A DNA stretch of 64,000 bases from Atrichornis clamosus. Lineage: Eukaryota; Chordata; Aves; Passeriformes; Menuridae. Of this stretch, positions 11,404 through 24,254 are shown in pieces. Below the pieces are notes generated by a model. That model was not told the DNA's origin, ran no database searches, and worked only from the letters and a program-made list of their open reading frames with translations. A program made the translations under genes and the position numbers. Numbering within the stretch: position 1 is the stretch's first letter; the number at the start of each line of letters is the position of its first letter. Location: NCBI GenBank assembly GCA_013400975.1, contig WBMZ01011870.1, positions 1-64,000 of the forward strand. The letters run 5' to 3'.

Positions 11404-14400
11404 AACAGGAAAATTTCTTTTTGCTTAGATAAACTGGGTAGACTTCTGTTTAGTGTACATAGAAATACATGGTAAATATTGCAGCAAATACTCTTTTTCT
11501 CTTATCAGTACTATAATTCCTAATCGGACATATGGCTTATTTTGCCCTTAATTATATCTGAGATTGAAATATGCCTTTTGGGTTTTGGATCATCTATCTT
11601 TGTATGAGTTGCTCAGTGTCTATTTTATTAATAAATGATGTTTTCTATTTTGGTTCTCTTATTAATGTTGAACACACGGAATTATATATACATTTGAAAG
11701 GACATTAAAGCAATCTAAACAGCACAATGCTCAAAAGTGAGCAGGGATACCCTGTTTTAGTTTTAGAATATCGAGTTTATTTTAGACAGTTCTAGCCCCT
11801 AAGCTCATTTTAAAACTACATGTGGCCTATGAATACTTGAAAGACAATGAAGAGAACTTCCTTTGGCATCCTACCCAATACCAATAGATCAGGTCTCTTT
11901 CTGCAGTTGATCCATGTAGCTCTATCACTTCAGTCACAAATTGACTTTATTATAAAATTAATACTTTTATATACTTGTTTCGAAAAAGGATTGCTGGTCA
12001 AATCATTTACTTGACAAACCTGGCTTAATGAGGCAGGTTTTTTCAAAGATATTCAGCTATAGGAAAAGGGCAGACATCAGTAGTGTTGTTTCCCTCTGCT
12101 CCTGGAGTAAGCTGAATTTCTTTCCAGCAGAGGTTGTGGAGGAGATGCCTGTACTGAGTCCTTGTGCTGTGGGAGGGAGCAGATGTCCTGTTCGGAAGAG
12201 TCTCTGGCTAGGAAGGCACAACTGTCATTTTGCTCAGTAAGTCTTTCCTAGGCAGTTTTCCTTTTCTCTTTGATCCTACAAAAGCAGACCACCACGTAAA
12301 CCATCTCAGGACAGAAGCCTCAGTATGGTAGCTTTACTGGTGCTTCTAGTGAACATTGCCAAGGAGAGGCTCTAGCTCTACTACCTGGAGTCCATAAATA
12401 TATTTTACTGGAAGCTTAGGAGGCATGTTAAGCATTTCCCTAATAGACCCTAGAGATACATTTAAACTTTTCTTGAAGAACGCTTTAGTTCAAGTTCACT
12501 GTTGCATGTCATGCAGACATCGTGTGATTCAGGATGGGAAACAGTTCCTTCCACGCATCACACCAGCTGTAGCAGGGACGATGTGTAGACTGGGAGATTA
12601 TGGGACACGTTACTGATAGCTACACATGACCAGGCTCATCTGTTCACTTAGGTGTCCTCTAGAGCAGCTGACCTAGAAGTTGTGTTTGGAAACATAAGTT
12701 TTGAACAACCCTGCTAAAGGAGTGCACAGTGAAGGCCCTACAAAAACAGTTAATGCTGTTTCCATGAAAATGGCTACCATGGAAGAGGTTTATCTGCTGA
12801 CTTAGGGCCAAGTGTTGAATGCTGCCCTTTCAAGAAGGAAAATGTTGCTAGCAGCTCCTAGTAGAGTGATGGCTGATAAGGGATTGTGCCTGTAAGGCAC
12901 AACTGAGCCAGTTGGTGAAGGTCAAATGCATTCAGGACAACTCTCTGTTGAGGACTGTACTTGAAAAGCAGAGTAGGCAAGTTAGAGTGCCAACAAAAAG
13001 GATACTACAGATCTTGATCACAGTTCAAGTTTTACTTACAGTAGCATAATAATTAGTGGTGCTTATGACTAAGAAAATAACAATATGGCACATCAATAAG
13101 ACAGCAGAAATGTGATGTTAATACTGCATTCTAAAAGGTTTTACAGTGGATTATGCCTGCACTTTGGGAAGTGAAGCCGTGAGATGAATGAACTGGCAAG
13201 GATTGTCTGTGATCTTATGCTTACAGTATTTTTCCCTGAAAAAGCCAAAGGAGATATCATGCAGTATTTTTCTCCATCATCCTCTTAGTTTGCTGTAAGG
13301 GAATTTTGTAGATGTATTTCTACACATTTCCAAGAGTGAAAAAAGATTTTTTTGTAGTTCATCAATTCATTTAATTGACAGAATCCTCTACTCATCCTTT
13401 TATCCCCCCTTAATCACAATCAAATTAGTGGGGAGACAGCCAAAATGTTAGGTACCAGTGTCTCTCAAGCAGATGTCACACCACTACTTTTTAGCTCGTT
13501 TAAATGAATAAACATGTTAAACTGTGAAGTATTACATTTTAGATTTTTTCATTTAAAAAAATGGGACAATCTGTTTACTGTCCTTAATTGAGACAACAAT
13601 CCCGGTGGTTGCCAGTTTTGGCAGTTGTAATGATGAGCTATAAATATTGGGACAGACTAACTGATGATTGTGGAGGATAGTTCAAGTACAATACTCATTC
13701 TGCATGAATACTTTCTTCAGTGCTGTATTTTTTCTAACTTCCATAGTTGTTATACTGGTTTTGCACGTTAAAACCACAAATAAACACCTAACTAGTCCAT
13801 CAATAGGCTTGATTCTGTTGTCTTATTCTCCGTAACTACGAACAGCAGATAAAAACTGTTCACCCTGGACCACAGTTCATGCCTTGCCCAAATTCTCCCT
13901 AAAAGGTGTATGCCCAGGTCAGTTACAAATGCAAGCTACAAAGAGCTTCATTTTACTGAACCATGGAAAAACTGAGCAACATAAAGATCTTTAGGACTCT
14001 TTTTGCCATGCCACAGAGTTTGTAGAAATTTAAAAGAGTGTAGCCAGAGGAGGTGAGTGTGGAGTTTGGAGTTTGGTGACAAACTGATGTCATTGTTCTA
14101 TTGTAGTTCCTCTGGAAACATGAGTGGGAGAAAATCAAAGTAAAATGGCTGGTTCTTCCAGATGACAACCATCTCACAACTCACCATGTTGCTCAAGAAG
14201 AGCTAATTCTGATATCAAATCAGAGCTACCACAACTACTTCTGTTTTATAGCACAATAAAAGGGACACAAGGAAATAAAGGTGTCTGGAGCAACGCAGCT
14301 TCTTCTTGGATCAATGGTTCATTTATTTAAATAAGAAAGAAATAGGGTTTGGAGATTTACACAAAGCATAAGTCAGGGTAATTGCTGCTGCCTTCATGTG

Positions 14401-16852
14401 TAAAAAAAAGTCACATTAGGCCAAGCTAGAGTAGCTTTGTGTGTTTGTTACAGAGTTAAATGTAGATGTACTGATCCTGGCCATGTCCGCATTTCTCTAG
14501 AGGCACCTTCTCCTGTGATACTATTAGCAGAGAGGAGGGACATGGAGGGAAATGCCAGGGGAGCCCTTTTGCTGATTCTGCACTCCTCAAGCATCTCCTG
14601 CTCAGTGGGGAGCTGGTGGTGTTTAGAGTAGGACTGCAGTCCTGGATTGCTTTGGACAGGCTACAAAAAGAACAGAGCAGAGCTTAACCTACAGGGTGAG
14701 TCTCCTACCATTACTGGTGCCTGATCTGTTACCACAAATAAACAGAAGCTGAGACATTCAGCCTTTTTATTTTATTTATTAAGTTCTCAGGGAGGTGCCA
14801 GAAAAGTTGTCTTTTGTTGTCCTTTTGAAACTCTAGTGCCTAATTGTTTCCCTTACTGTCTATGGGATTCCTTTCCTGTCAAAGAATGCCACACTCATGC
14901 CTACTGCTTTTTGATACTATCGTGCCTACTGCCTTGTCCTTTTGCAAGGAGGGACTGGGGAGTGACCTGCCATCTCCCCTGCTCTCACCTGGCTGGAACG
15001 GAAGAGGCCTCAAGTGTCCATTACTGTGTAATACAGTAAGACTTGCTCTTGTTTGGTGAGGACAGCAAATTGGGAATTCAGGGCAGCTTTATTTAGCGTT
15101 TCCTGCCTGAGGAACCTTCAGAGCAGCAAGCATGGTGAAAGTCAGGCTTTTGCCTACTTCCCTCTTGATGGCTTCCTTCAACTTCTCCTTCAAAAGATCA
15201 GATGAGTTACTGTGCTTGCCTTCTTAAGGCAGGGCTGTTTTAACAACAGTGTCATGGGGTTTTGCTGCCCTAAAGAGCTCATGACTGCAGGTGACCATGT
15301 TTGTGTTTATCTGTTCATTAATCATAGCCTTTCCTGAGCTGCTCTTCTCGGGCAAGTACTTTGCCTTTGTTCCACTCTATCTCTGCTGCCCCAGTGCTGG
15401 GACTGTTTCGCCCAGTGCTGTGTAGCCCCAGGGCTGTTTAGCACTGGATGTGCTAAACAGAAAAAAGAGCAGAGTGGCTTTTTCAGATCATTACCAAAGC
15501 CACAAATTAATTTAAAGTTAGGCAATATATGTGGGGGCATTTTCCCAGTGCACTATATAGATTTTTATTTTGAAGTGCAGCCTGTCCTTGTGAATTATAT
15601 TTGACAGTCCTTGCCCTTATACATGGAGGCTTCTGAGTTCACATTAAAATAAGACAAGTTATAAACATGATTGTGTTGTCCATGAGAATATGTCTGGATT
15701 TTTAATTTTCTCATAAACTGGTCATCAGTTGCCTTTAATTAATAGAAAAGTGGCCTTTATTTGTCAGTGATACAGTTTGGTCACATTTAGCTTCTCATCT
15801 GAAATGTTACAGAATGATAATTACATCCCTTTGGCAAGGGTTACCTCAAAATAAGAATTACTTGTAATATGTATGACTTTTTCTGAAGACTGTGATGATG
15901 AAATTTTGTAAATTCTCCACAGAAATATCAGATGTATGACTCTAACAAGAGTAATGCTTTTGAAATTTTTCCTTGTCAGCAAGTTTTACTTTCTGTATTA
16001 GGAAATTTTCAAGTTGATATCAGGATGGAGTGGGAAATGCCTGAAGGACAAATGAAAGGGCTGAAATAAATTCTCAAGAGACTGTTCACATGAATTATTC
16101 AACCTCTCGTGTTCACACTGCTCTGACTGGGCTGTGTCAAGAGTTATGGGGTGATGGAGAGGCAACGCATCTAAGACAACCCACTTTGCTTCTGATTGTA
16201 GCACCCTCAAGCCTGCAGTGGAAAGAGTTTCTTCTACACAATATTAGGCTCCTATACACAGAAGAGATGTCTCTTACTAAATTAATTCCTATCTACAGAA
16301 AAAGATAAATTCTGTTTTATACATCTTTAGAGGTAGAAAAAAGAAAAAATGTTCCCCATGAGCAAGGGCATTTGAAAACAAGAATCATTCCTGCAGCATG
16401 GGAGATTTGCATAGGCAAAAAACATGTTCAATTTAAAAGATAATACAAATACAGAAAGGAGGATTTCATTGATCCACCATTCCTTACGGTACAGATCTCT
16501 AGAGTAGTTTCCACAAAGCCATTATTCCCCCAATTTCACCACTAGTTTGAGGATTGTCATTGCCAACTCAGAATGAAAAATGATCTTGTATTTCTCAGAA
16601 CTTAAGAAAATTAAAGTATCTTGTTAAACATTGAGTTATTCAGTTACTTTGAAAGGGTCTACCAGAGGGTATTTACAATAATGTATATCTCAAAATGATG
16701 TAGAATAACAGAAAAAAAATTATAACTGACTTTCAACCAAACAGCTGTGGAGCTGGCCTGGGGACCTTCAGCACTTCCTTGCTGCTTCCTTGCAAAGCCT
16801 TGAGGAACACATCTGTCACATCCACTCATCAACATTTATCTTAGTTACCATC
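11404..16852. other. Intergenic desert; nothing recognised
   Basis: AT-rich unique sequence. Open frames here are 60-75 codons and look like chance. A CAGTGCTG-type motif recurs at 15391-15440 without forming a regular array. No RNA gene, exon pair or repeat family was recognised. Confidence 0.4.
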
Positions 16853-17176
16853 TTAGTTTTCCTGTTGTTTGTAAAGAATTAAAACTCCTTGGTCATTGGT
16901 CTGGAGAAGGCTGAGTTTGATCTCTGCATCTAGATCAGGCTTTCCAGCTTGCTCAGATCGAGGCTCTTCATCAAGTTCCTTCCAGAGAGCCATAAGCAGC
17001 TTGAAAAGGGTCTGTGTGGCCTTCATCAGGTGAGCAATGAGGTAACACAGGGTGAACACACTGGAAAACCGACGTAGCCCCTCTTGGAGAGAGAAGTATT
17101 TGCTGAGGCTGTCTGGCAGCGGGGTACCTGGGTCTCTGTACGAATGGAGGAGCCTGGGCAGATGGATCTCAGGATG
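16853..17176 (-). other. Unassigned minus-strand open frame (107 codons, stop to stop), possible decayed retrocopy
   Basis: The minus strand is open from 17176 to a TAA at 16853-16855, bounded upstream by a TGA at 17177-17179. The translation is protein-like rather than low-complexity: PDSLSKYFSLQEGLRRFSS, then VFTLCYLIAHLMKATQTLF, KLLMALWKELDEEP, and a C-terminus ending LILYKQQEN. There is no ATG near the start of the frame. A neighbouring frame just upstream (about 17110-17238, with EYLHQVPADILRSICPG) also looks coding-like, as if one gene were split by an indel near 17115. I do not recognise the family. No poly(A) remnant or splice sites settle whether it is a retrocopy, an exon or chance. 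Confidence 0.3.
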
Positions 17177-17179
17177 TCA

Positions 17180-19413
17180 GCAGGGACTTGATGCAGATAC
17201 TCTGCCACATGCTGCTGCTTATGGACCCCCTCTTCCAATGGCAGAAACCCAAGAAAACTTGAGAGGACCCCACTGCAATCCTTTCATGAGTAAGATCATG
17301 AGAAGTCTCTCTCACGATAAGAAGGAGGAAAAGCTGTTCAGTTTATTAACTACTCAGGATTATAGGAACTGCACGTGCCACAATAAGCCTTTCTTAGCCT
17401 AACAGCAAAGGTTTCTTTGTAAAGCTTCACAAAAGTCTAGGCACATTACAGATAACTAAACAATTTAATTCTTGTAACAAGGAAACTGATGGAGCTGGAC
17501 ATAAGAGAAGAAAAACACCACCCACCCCAAAAAAAACCCCAAACCCCAAAAATATTTCAATAAGAAATATGTTAATTCTGTTCCAGAGGAACTACAGAGG
17601 CTCCAGCTCTGATGGGGTCTGAGGAAGGAGTCATGTACACTAATGATGTCTCCTTTCATCATGTGCTAGTAACAGGGTAGCACATCTTTGGGCCCTGACA
17701 ACAGGAATACTTTAATTAAGTAAAACAGGATTACAAAACACCAGGCTACCTAACTGCCCCAGTTTAGAGAGCTGCAGAAATAAAGCTCTCAGTTCATTAA
17801 ATTATGGCTTATATAGATACCCCACTATTACATCCCTCAGCTAAATATCAAAAACAGATCCACCAGCAACGTGTTCACATTCTGTCAAGTTCTCCCGTGT
17901 CTCAGAAGTCTTGAGGAATACAGAGACTCTGTGAGAAGTTTTGTATTATGTTGGTCGTCTCACAAGGTGTTCCTTGACCTTAGCATGGGGCTGAGAGATG
18001 AAGCTGGCGGGCTAATGAGGAGGAAAAAGAGGATAGTCTGTAACACCTCTGCTTTATGCTAGGCTTAATTATTTAGAGGTCGATATCACAGCTGTCCTTG
18101 GAGGTGGAACTGGGATAAAGTACTGCAGGAAAGACACAGTTGTTCCTCTTTGGAAAGCACAGTGAAAAAAGCTTTGGGCCATCTATGTCCCAGTGGAGGA
18201 ATAATCTGTGATGCTGAAGGCTGAATAGATGGTACTGAAATGAAGAGAGCAACTAGCAAGCAAAGCAGGCCCTTCTTCCATAGCCTCAAATCCACAGCAG
18301 TGCCATGACCCACAGGAGCAGCAATGCCTCTCCATCTGAATCCCAAGGCTTTGGCCAGTTCAGTCCACCTGGAAGCTTGGAAGAAACAAACCTTGTGTGA
18401 CCCTTCAACAACAATTATGCAGCAGGTCTCTGCAAGAATGAAAATTTGCTCACATGGAAGGAAAAAGCTTGAAAAACTGCGTAATACCCCACCCACTGAC
18501 ACCCACTGCTTGTGAACTGTATGGCTGGCTTTCATCCCTCTGAAAAACAAAGTTAATTTGACTAGTACTGTTACATTCCTGATGACTTGTGTTTTGGATA
18601 TGTGGCAGCTGCATTAAAGAAAAAAAACCCATGCAGATAGCGGCTTGATTCACTGTGGCTGGCACAGAGATGGGTGCAGTGTCCCTGGCAGGGCAGCTTG
18701 TTTTGGAGAAGGAGGAATTTGTTCATGGTTATGCTGTCATGACATACTTCTCCAGTGGTACTGCCTGCTTTGGGAGTCCCGAGTTCCTGCAGGGTCAGTG
18801 CAGCTGATGTGCTCCCTGCTGCTGCATCAGCCTTCCCGGCAGTTTTAGTATTGACAGGGCTGGTCTCTGCAGGAGATCTGAGCAAGCAATACCATGGAGG
18901 CAAAACCAAGTCAGGAATGCAGGTGTCAGGGTGATCAGAAGCCACAGGGGACACAGAGCCTAGATACACTAAATTGTCAGGAGGCCGGTGCCTAAATCCA
19001 ACTCCAGTCAGAAATGAAGGGAATATAGGGGTTGGTTTGGTTTAGGGTTGATTCTCAGCTGATCCTGAATGTATATTGAACAACTGTGCACACCAGAAGT
19101 CTCTGGAGAGCAGAAGGCAGTCTGGAGTTGCAGATGTGTGAATGTGCCACCAAAGGGCTGCCACCCTCCAGGACAGTCTGCTCCCGGTCCACAGTGGGAC
19201 CACAGGTGACTTTTGCAAGAGCTCGTCTGGTAACACACTGACCCACTTCCTGCCATGGCAATATAAATTTACTTGGAAGTGTGCTCGGGTCTGTGGGCTC
19301 TGAAGGGCTGTCTCCAGCTGCTCCCAGGCTAGCCCATGTTTGTTGCCTGTATGAAGGATGAATACACATGACGATGCATAAATGTTGTGTTGAGCAAGAC
19401 TCTGTGGGCACAT
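17180..19413. other. Intergenic unique sequence
   Basis: Includes an A/C-rich simple stretch at about 17517-17552 and a GC-richer part at 18600-19300. The 154-codon minus frame at 18086-18550 has scattered Cys and Trp but no domain I recognise. No exon with paired splice sites was seen. Confidence 0.35.
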
Positions 19414-19676
19414 GCATAGAATGATAGGATGGTTTGGGTTGGAAGGAACCTTAAAGGTCATCTACTTCTAACCCTCCTGCCATGGGCAGGGACACCAGAG
19501 CCATGCTCAGAGCCCCATCCAACCTGGCCTTGAACACTCCCAGGGATGGGGAATCCACAACTTCTCTGGGCAACCTCTTCCATTGAGTCAGCACCCTCAC
19601 AGTAAAGAATTTCTTCCTAAAATCGAAACCCGTCCTTTTCCAATTTAAAACCATTACCTCTTGTCCTATCACTAGT
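19414..19676 (-). mobile_element. CR1 LINE 3' end, 5'-truncated
   Basis: Begins CATAGAATGATAGGATGG, a decayed CR1 tail in reverse complement, followed by 'ggttggaaggaacctt' and 'catgggcagggacacc'. The minus strand encodes FDFRKKFFTVRVLTQWKRLP and REVVDSPSLGVFKARLDGAL, the CR1 ORF2 C-terminus, open over 73 codons (19451-19672). It ends abruptly at about 19676 (5' truncation). Confidence 0.92.
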
Positions 19677-21711
19677 GGTGTAAAGGTTGTACATTTTCTC
19701 TGGCATAATTAAAATCTTTTTGTTTATGACTTGTGATTCGGTTTTTTCCAATGTTTTTCACACCAGTGTATCTAACCACCACTGAGATTTTAGCAGAACT
19801 TCAGGAGACTGTATCACTTGCTGTCTCCCACATTCACGTGTGTTTTTTTGGGCTGCATTAAATGCGATGTTTTGCACTCACTATATTTTGCAATAAGCCA
19901 GTATAACAGAGTTACAACTTCTGAATCATGCTGGATTGAAAATACAGGGAAAAGAATAAACCTAGACCGTTATTTGCAAAAAAATTAGTAGAATAATATA
20001 CATTATTCAGTCATGGATTAAGATACTTATTTCTAATTATTAAATCATTAATAATTTAAATACTTTAAATATCTTTAATTAAATCCACTATGCTGAATAA
20101 TACCAAATTCATTAAGATGAAAGTGATAGTTTGGGATGGAAATAGTTATCTTAAAAAGCAGTTCACTCACTGCATAGTGCCAACAGCCTTCCTCCTGAAA
20201 CCTGCTCAGGACACGTTTCACAACCTACGGGAAGCTGCAGTGCTGGTACATCACAATCAGCTTTTTCCTTCCTCCAGTATGGTGTTGGGATCACTGCACA
20301 GCTTAAGATTTTGCCATTAGGATGAAGCAAAACTCAAAAACTGAATAATTACTAAACACCCTTTTCTTCAAAGCAAAAGGGTTTAGCTGTAGTTTTCCTA
20401 CAAACCTGAATTCAAATAATTTCCCTTTCATTATTACCTAGTTTTAGTACTTATTCCTTCTCCTGATCCTAATCTATCATACAGGATTGACATTATCCAG
20501 GTTTAAGTAGATGTGATTCACTCCAGAGGTGGCTGCATTTTAGTAACTGGGTAAAGTGGTCCCATTGCAAATTTTGTAGAATTATTTAATGGAAACATTT
20601 TATTTAAATGTAAATTTTTTCACTATTATTATCATCATTATTATTACTATCATTGTCATCAACTACTAGGAGTGAATACTAAGAATTTTTCTGTCCACAT
20701 TAGTAATAGAAAGACACACACAGGAGTACAGCAGAGGCATTTGTCTACCTATTGCTTAATGTGAATGGACTCACAGGTTACTAACAGCTTGTTGTTTTTT
20801 TCCTTTATTCAGGTAGTAGTAAATGTAATGAAAATAGTTTGGAGGTATTTGTCTGAATTCAGTAAACAAGTTGTTTTTAACAGATTTAACATGAATTTCA
20901 CATTAAGTCTTCATTTTCCTGGCAGACTTTATTATTCCTTTGTAGGACATCATTACACTGACTCTGTGAAACCCTCAGAGAAATGGTTTACAGGTGCATC
21001 TCACCTGTTGCTTACTGTGATGAGATTCACACCTTTAGCGAATGGCTGTAAAATGTTCTACATGGAAGTACTTTATCTGATTATCTAAACATAGTGCACA
21101 CAATTTATTCCTAATAAAAATTGTATCAGTCATCATAAACATAGTCTGTTCTCCAACAGGGGAGAAAAAGTCTATCCTTTGTATGTTTGAAGTATGCTGG
21201 CCATTGGCAGAAAAATACTTGGAGGTTGCCAAATACAAATCCCAGGATTTAAGAGGATTCAAGACCAGTGCAGGTTTTACTCATCACAACACTCTACCAC
21301 TGCTGTGTGTGCAATTTCTCAGTCCCTGATCCTTAATTGGGTGTCCAGGGCCCATGAACAGCATGTGGAGGTGCCGGAGGTGGAGCATATTTGACTACAG
21401 GATGTGGAGATGTGTAAGTCAGAAGCCTGTCTGAAATCCCATGCCCTTCTGCACCTTGGAATGGCTTTTTAACAGGCTTTTCAGTTTCAATGCCATCAAG
21501 AAGACTTGTCCCTTTCCCCATCATCTGAGTGCTCTCTTCATGTAGTAGGTGCCATCTCTGTCAAAGGTGGAGCAGCTGTTGCATCTCTAAATCATGGTCC
21601 TGATGGAAATTACCATTCCTTTTCTATGAGAAGGGATGAGAAAATCTCACACTGACTTCCAGGGAGATGAAATCTTCTGACTAGAGTATATCACAGGAAC
21701 AATATGTTTCT
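19677..21711. other. Intergenic AT-rich sequence with a trinucleotide repeat
   Basis: Unique sequence, very AT-rich around 19970-20090. An imperfect (TAT/CAT)n array lies at 20624-20660. The 107-codon frame at 20765-21088 has no recognisable domain. Confidence 0.4.
20624..20660 (+). repeat. Imperfect trinucleotide microsatellite (TAT/CAT)n
   Basis: About twelve trinucleotide units of TAT, CAT and close variants (TAC, TGT), read directly from the sequence. Confidence 0.8.
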
Positions 21712-22376
21712 CTGAGTGTCCTGGTCGACGGAAAGTTGAATGTGAGTCAGCAGTGCCTTGGCAGACAGAAGGGCCAGCTGTGTCCTGGGGGGCATCAGGC
21801 ACAGCATTGCCAGCCGGGCAAGGGGGGGGGATTGTCCTGCTCTGCTCCGCACCGGGGTGGTCTCATCTCGAGTGCTGGGGGCAGTTTTGGGCACCACAAT
21901 ATAAAAAACATATAAACTTATTGAGAGTGTCCAAAGGAGGGCCACGAGGATGGTGAAGGGAAGGNGGTGAAGGGCCTTGAGGGGAAGCTGTATGAGGAGT
22001 GGCTGAGGTCACCTGATCTGTTCAGCCTGGAGAAGAGGAGACTGAGGGGAGACCTCACTGGAGTCTTCAACATCCTCATGAGGGGAAGAGGAGGGACAGA
22101 TCTCTTCACTCTTGTGACCAGTGACAGGACCCAAAGGAATGGCCTGAAGTTGTGTCAGGGGCGGTTTAGGCTGGATATCAGGAAAAGGTTCTTCACCCAG
22201 GGCACTTCCCCAGGGAAGTGGTCATGGCACCAAGACTGATAGAGTTCAGGAAAGATTTGGACAATGCTCTCAGACACATGGTGTGACTCTTGGGGTGTCC
22301 TGTGTAGGGCCAGGAGCTGGTCTTGATGATCCGTGTGGGTCACTTCCAACTCAGGACATTCTGTGATTCTGTGAGC
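21712..22376 (+). mobile_element. CR1 LINE 3' end (ORF2 C-terminal third and tail), 5'-truncated
   Basis: Starts at 'gtcctggtcgacggaaag', the CR1 LVDGKLN region of ORF2. It continues through 'ctcgagtgctgggggcag', 'gtccaaaggagggccacg', 'ttcagcctggagaagagg' and 'ggctggatatcaggaaaa' to the tail 'cattctgtgattctgtgag'. Encoded peptides match the CR1 C-terminus (RLDIRKRFFT), with several breaks. An N lies at 21965, flanked by a local duplication of GGTGAAGGG. It is very similar to the reverse-oriented copy at 60390-61022, so both belong to one subfamily. Confidence 0.93.
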
Positions 22377-22923
22377 TCTGACTGGGCATAGTGAGGCATT
22401 GAGCTACATCTGTCATATCCCATTCAAATACTACAGTAGCTGAGACAAGGGGAGGTCTCCAGCAGCCATATTTCAAAAGAAATCACTAGCTGCCATTGTG
22501 TTTTATGAAAAATCCAATTTCAGAGCTGTTTGGTAGGAATTTTCAGAGTGCTCAAACCAGCCCTGGGGGAAGATAAACAGAGGAACATATTATTGTGTCC
22601 AAACTAAGCTGGTGCCTGAACTGGATGTTGGCCTTTTTAAGACCAAAGAGCTCTTGGGTGTGACCCAAATTCAAGATGTCCGGGAAGCTTTTGTACTGGC
22701 AGCTGAACTCCTGTTGAAGGAGTTTGGAAACCTCCTGAAGTAGACACTCTCTTTTGGATGTAAGTACATAAATTCCAACCCTGCCAGGTTTTAAGGACCT
22801 AAGTACTTTTCTGAGTACAGAGCCATGACAGATATATGTCCACCCTTCCATCAGAACTCCAGGATTTGATTCATACTATACAACTGGAAACTTTAAACCT
22901 TAATTTATACTCGATATATATTG
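22377..22923. other. Unique spacer between a CR1 and the ERV LTR
   Basis: About 550 bases with no recognised repeat. Both strands carry an open frame: + strand 22537-22740 (68 codons between stops, including LVPELDVGLFKTKELL) and - strand 22552-22851. Neither matches a family I know. Confidence 0.4.
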
Positions 22924-22928
22924 AACAG
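22924..22928 (+). repeat. Target-site duplication AACAG, left copy
   Basis: AACAG directly precedes the TG of the LTR at 22929 and is repeated exactly at 23522-23526 after the terminal CA. A 5-bp duplication is what retroviral integration of this type leaves. Confidence 0.85.
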
Positions 22929-23521
22929 TGTGCTGATTTTGGCTGGGGTAGAGTTAATTTTCTTCACAGGTGCTAGTATAGGGCTGTGTTTTGGATTGTG
23001 CTGAACACAGGCTTGATAATCTAGTGATGTTTTTGTTATTGCTGAGCAGGGCTTGCACAGAGCCAAGGCCTCTTCTGCTTTTCGTACTGCCACGTTGGCA
23101 AGGAAGTTGTGAGTGCATGGGAGGATGGGACAAGACACAGCCGGGACAGCAGACCCCAACTGGCCAAATGAATATTCCATACCATGTGGCATCATGCTCA
23201 ATATAAAAAGTGGAGGGAAGGAGGAGGAAGGGGGGACACTTGGAGTGATGGCATTTGTCTTCCCAAGTAAACATTAGGCATGATGGGGCCCTGCTCTCTC
23301 GGAGATGGCTGAACACCTGCCTGCCCATGGGAAGCAGTGAATTAATTCCTTGCTTTACTTTATTTGTGTGCACAGCTTTTGCTTTCCCTTTTAAACTGTC
23401 TTTATATCAACCCACGAGTTTTCTACCTTTTCTCCTTTGATTCTCTCTCCAATCCTGCTGGTGGGGGAGTGAGCCAGTGACTGCCTCGGTCTTGGCTGCT
23501 GGCTGGGGTTAGACCACAACA
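22929..23521 (+). mobile_element. Solo LTR of an avian endogenous retrovirus (ERVL-like), 593 bp
   Basis: A single long terminal repeat in + orientation with canonical ends, TG at 22929 and CA at 23520-23521, flanked by exact 5-bp duplications (AACAG). Internal landmarks fit the abundant avian LTR family that starts with 'tggctggggtagagttaatt': 'gctgagcagggcttgcaca', a TATA box at 23201-23208 (ATATAAAA), 'gtcttcccaagtaa', 'gagatggctgaacacctgc' and 'gtctttatatcaacccac'. The expected poly(A) hexamer position carries a TTTAAA-like form near 23389. No gag, pol or env is present, so the internal part was lost by LTR-LTR recombination. Assignment to ERVL (class III) rests on the 5-bp duplication and remembered similarity. 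Confidence 0.88.
23201..23208 (+). promoter_or_regulatory. TATA box of the solo LTR promoter
   Basis: ATATAAAA lies about 270 bases into the LTR, where the U3/R boundary would be expected, followed by a purine-rich GGAGGGAAGGAGGAGG stretch. It would drive transcription to the right. Activity is not shown by sequence alone. Confidence 0.55.
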
Positions 23522-23526
23522 AACAG
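23522..23526 (+). repeat. Target-site duplication AACAG, right copy
   Basis: Exact repeat of 22924-22928 immediately after the LTR's terminal CA. Confidence 0.85.
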
Positions 23527-24254
23527 CATTTTCTTCCTGGGTTTTCCTTCCACCATTTCTTGCTAAGCATGCAGTGGACATGAAAATGCATGAGGAGTTT
23601 CTATAACAGCACTGTGAAATAATAAATTCCACTAAGCAACTCTGGAATCTACAAATGATGTAAATGTTTTTTTCATTTAATTACTATCCACATTTGTGTC
23701 CAGCTTCGGAATAATACAGCTGCACAAGTAATTAATTAATATAGGAATGCAGTTTAATAACAGCACAAGGGTTCTGTGTTCACTGGTTGGTTACGGGCAC
23801 TAGCTAGCATGCTCATAACAGGTTGTTGCCATTGTTGCCACCTCATTAGAAAATTAGCATTTAATTAACTTAGGAAGATATGGAACAATTTTGATATGGG
23901 AAATATTTGTACACATTGTCTATTGGAATTAAAAGCTCCCATCCAGCGAAAAGCACAGCAGCCTCTACAGCTGGTGGCTGTTGGCCCACAGAAACTAAAC
24001 AGACTCGCTGGTCTGTGCAGCTGCAGCCGCTGCCTTTGATTTGGAGGGGAAAGGAAAGCTGTGAGACTGTTATCTGAGGCATCAGCTGAAAGGAGTGATC
24101 CAGCTGTGACATCAGCACTTGCCTTGCAGGCACCGTAACAAGTCCCCAAAAGTGTTAATGCATGGACAGTGCTGGCCTCTGAACTCTGAAAGCAAAAGTT
24201 TTAAAGGAAAGACGGCTCTGCTTCAAACTGGGCTTGCTGCAGCCTCCCCTGTAG

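Noticed and set aside
18086..18550. 154-codon minus frame
   Set aside because: No known motif. The mixed Cys/Trp content looks random and nothing supports transcription.
22537..22851. Opposing open frames between a CR1 and the LTR (including LVPELDVGLFKTKELL)
   Set aside because: Looks protein-like over a short span, but both strands are open, there is no start or homology, and it is only 68 codons between stops.
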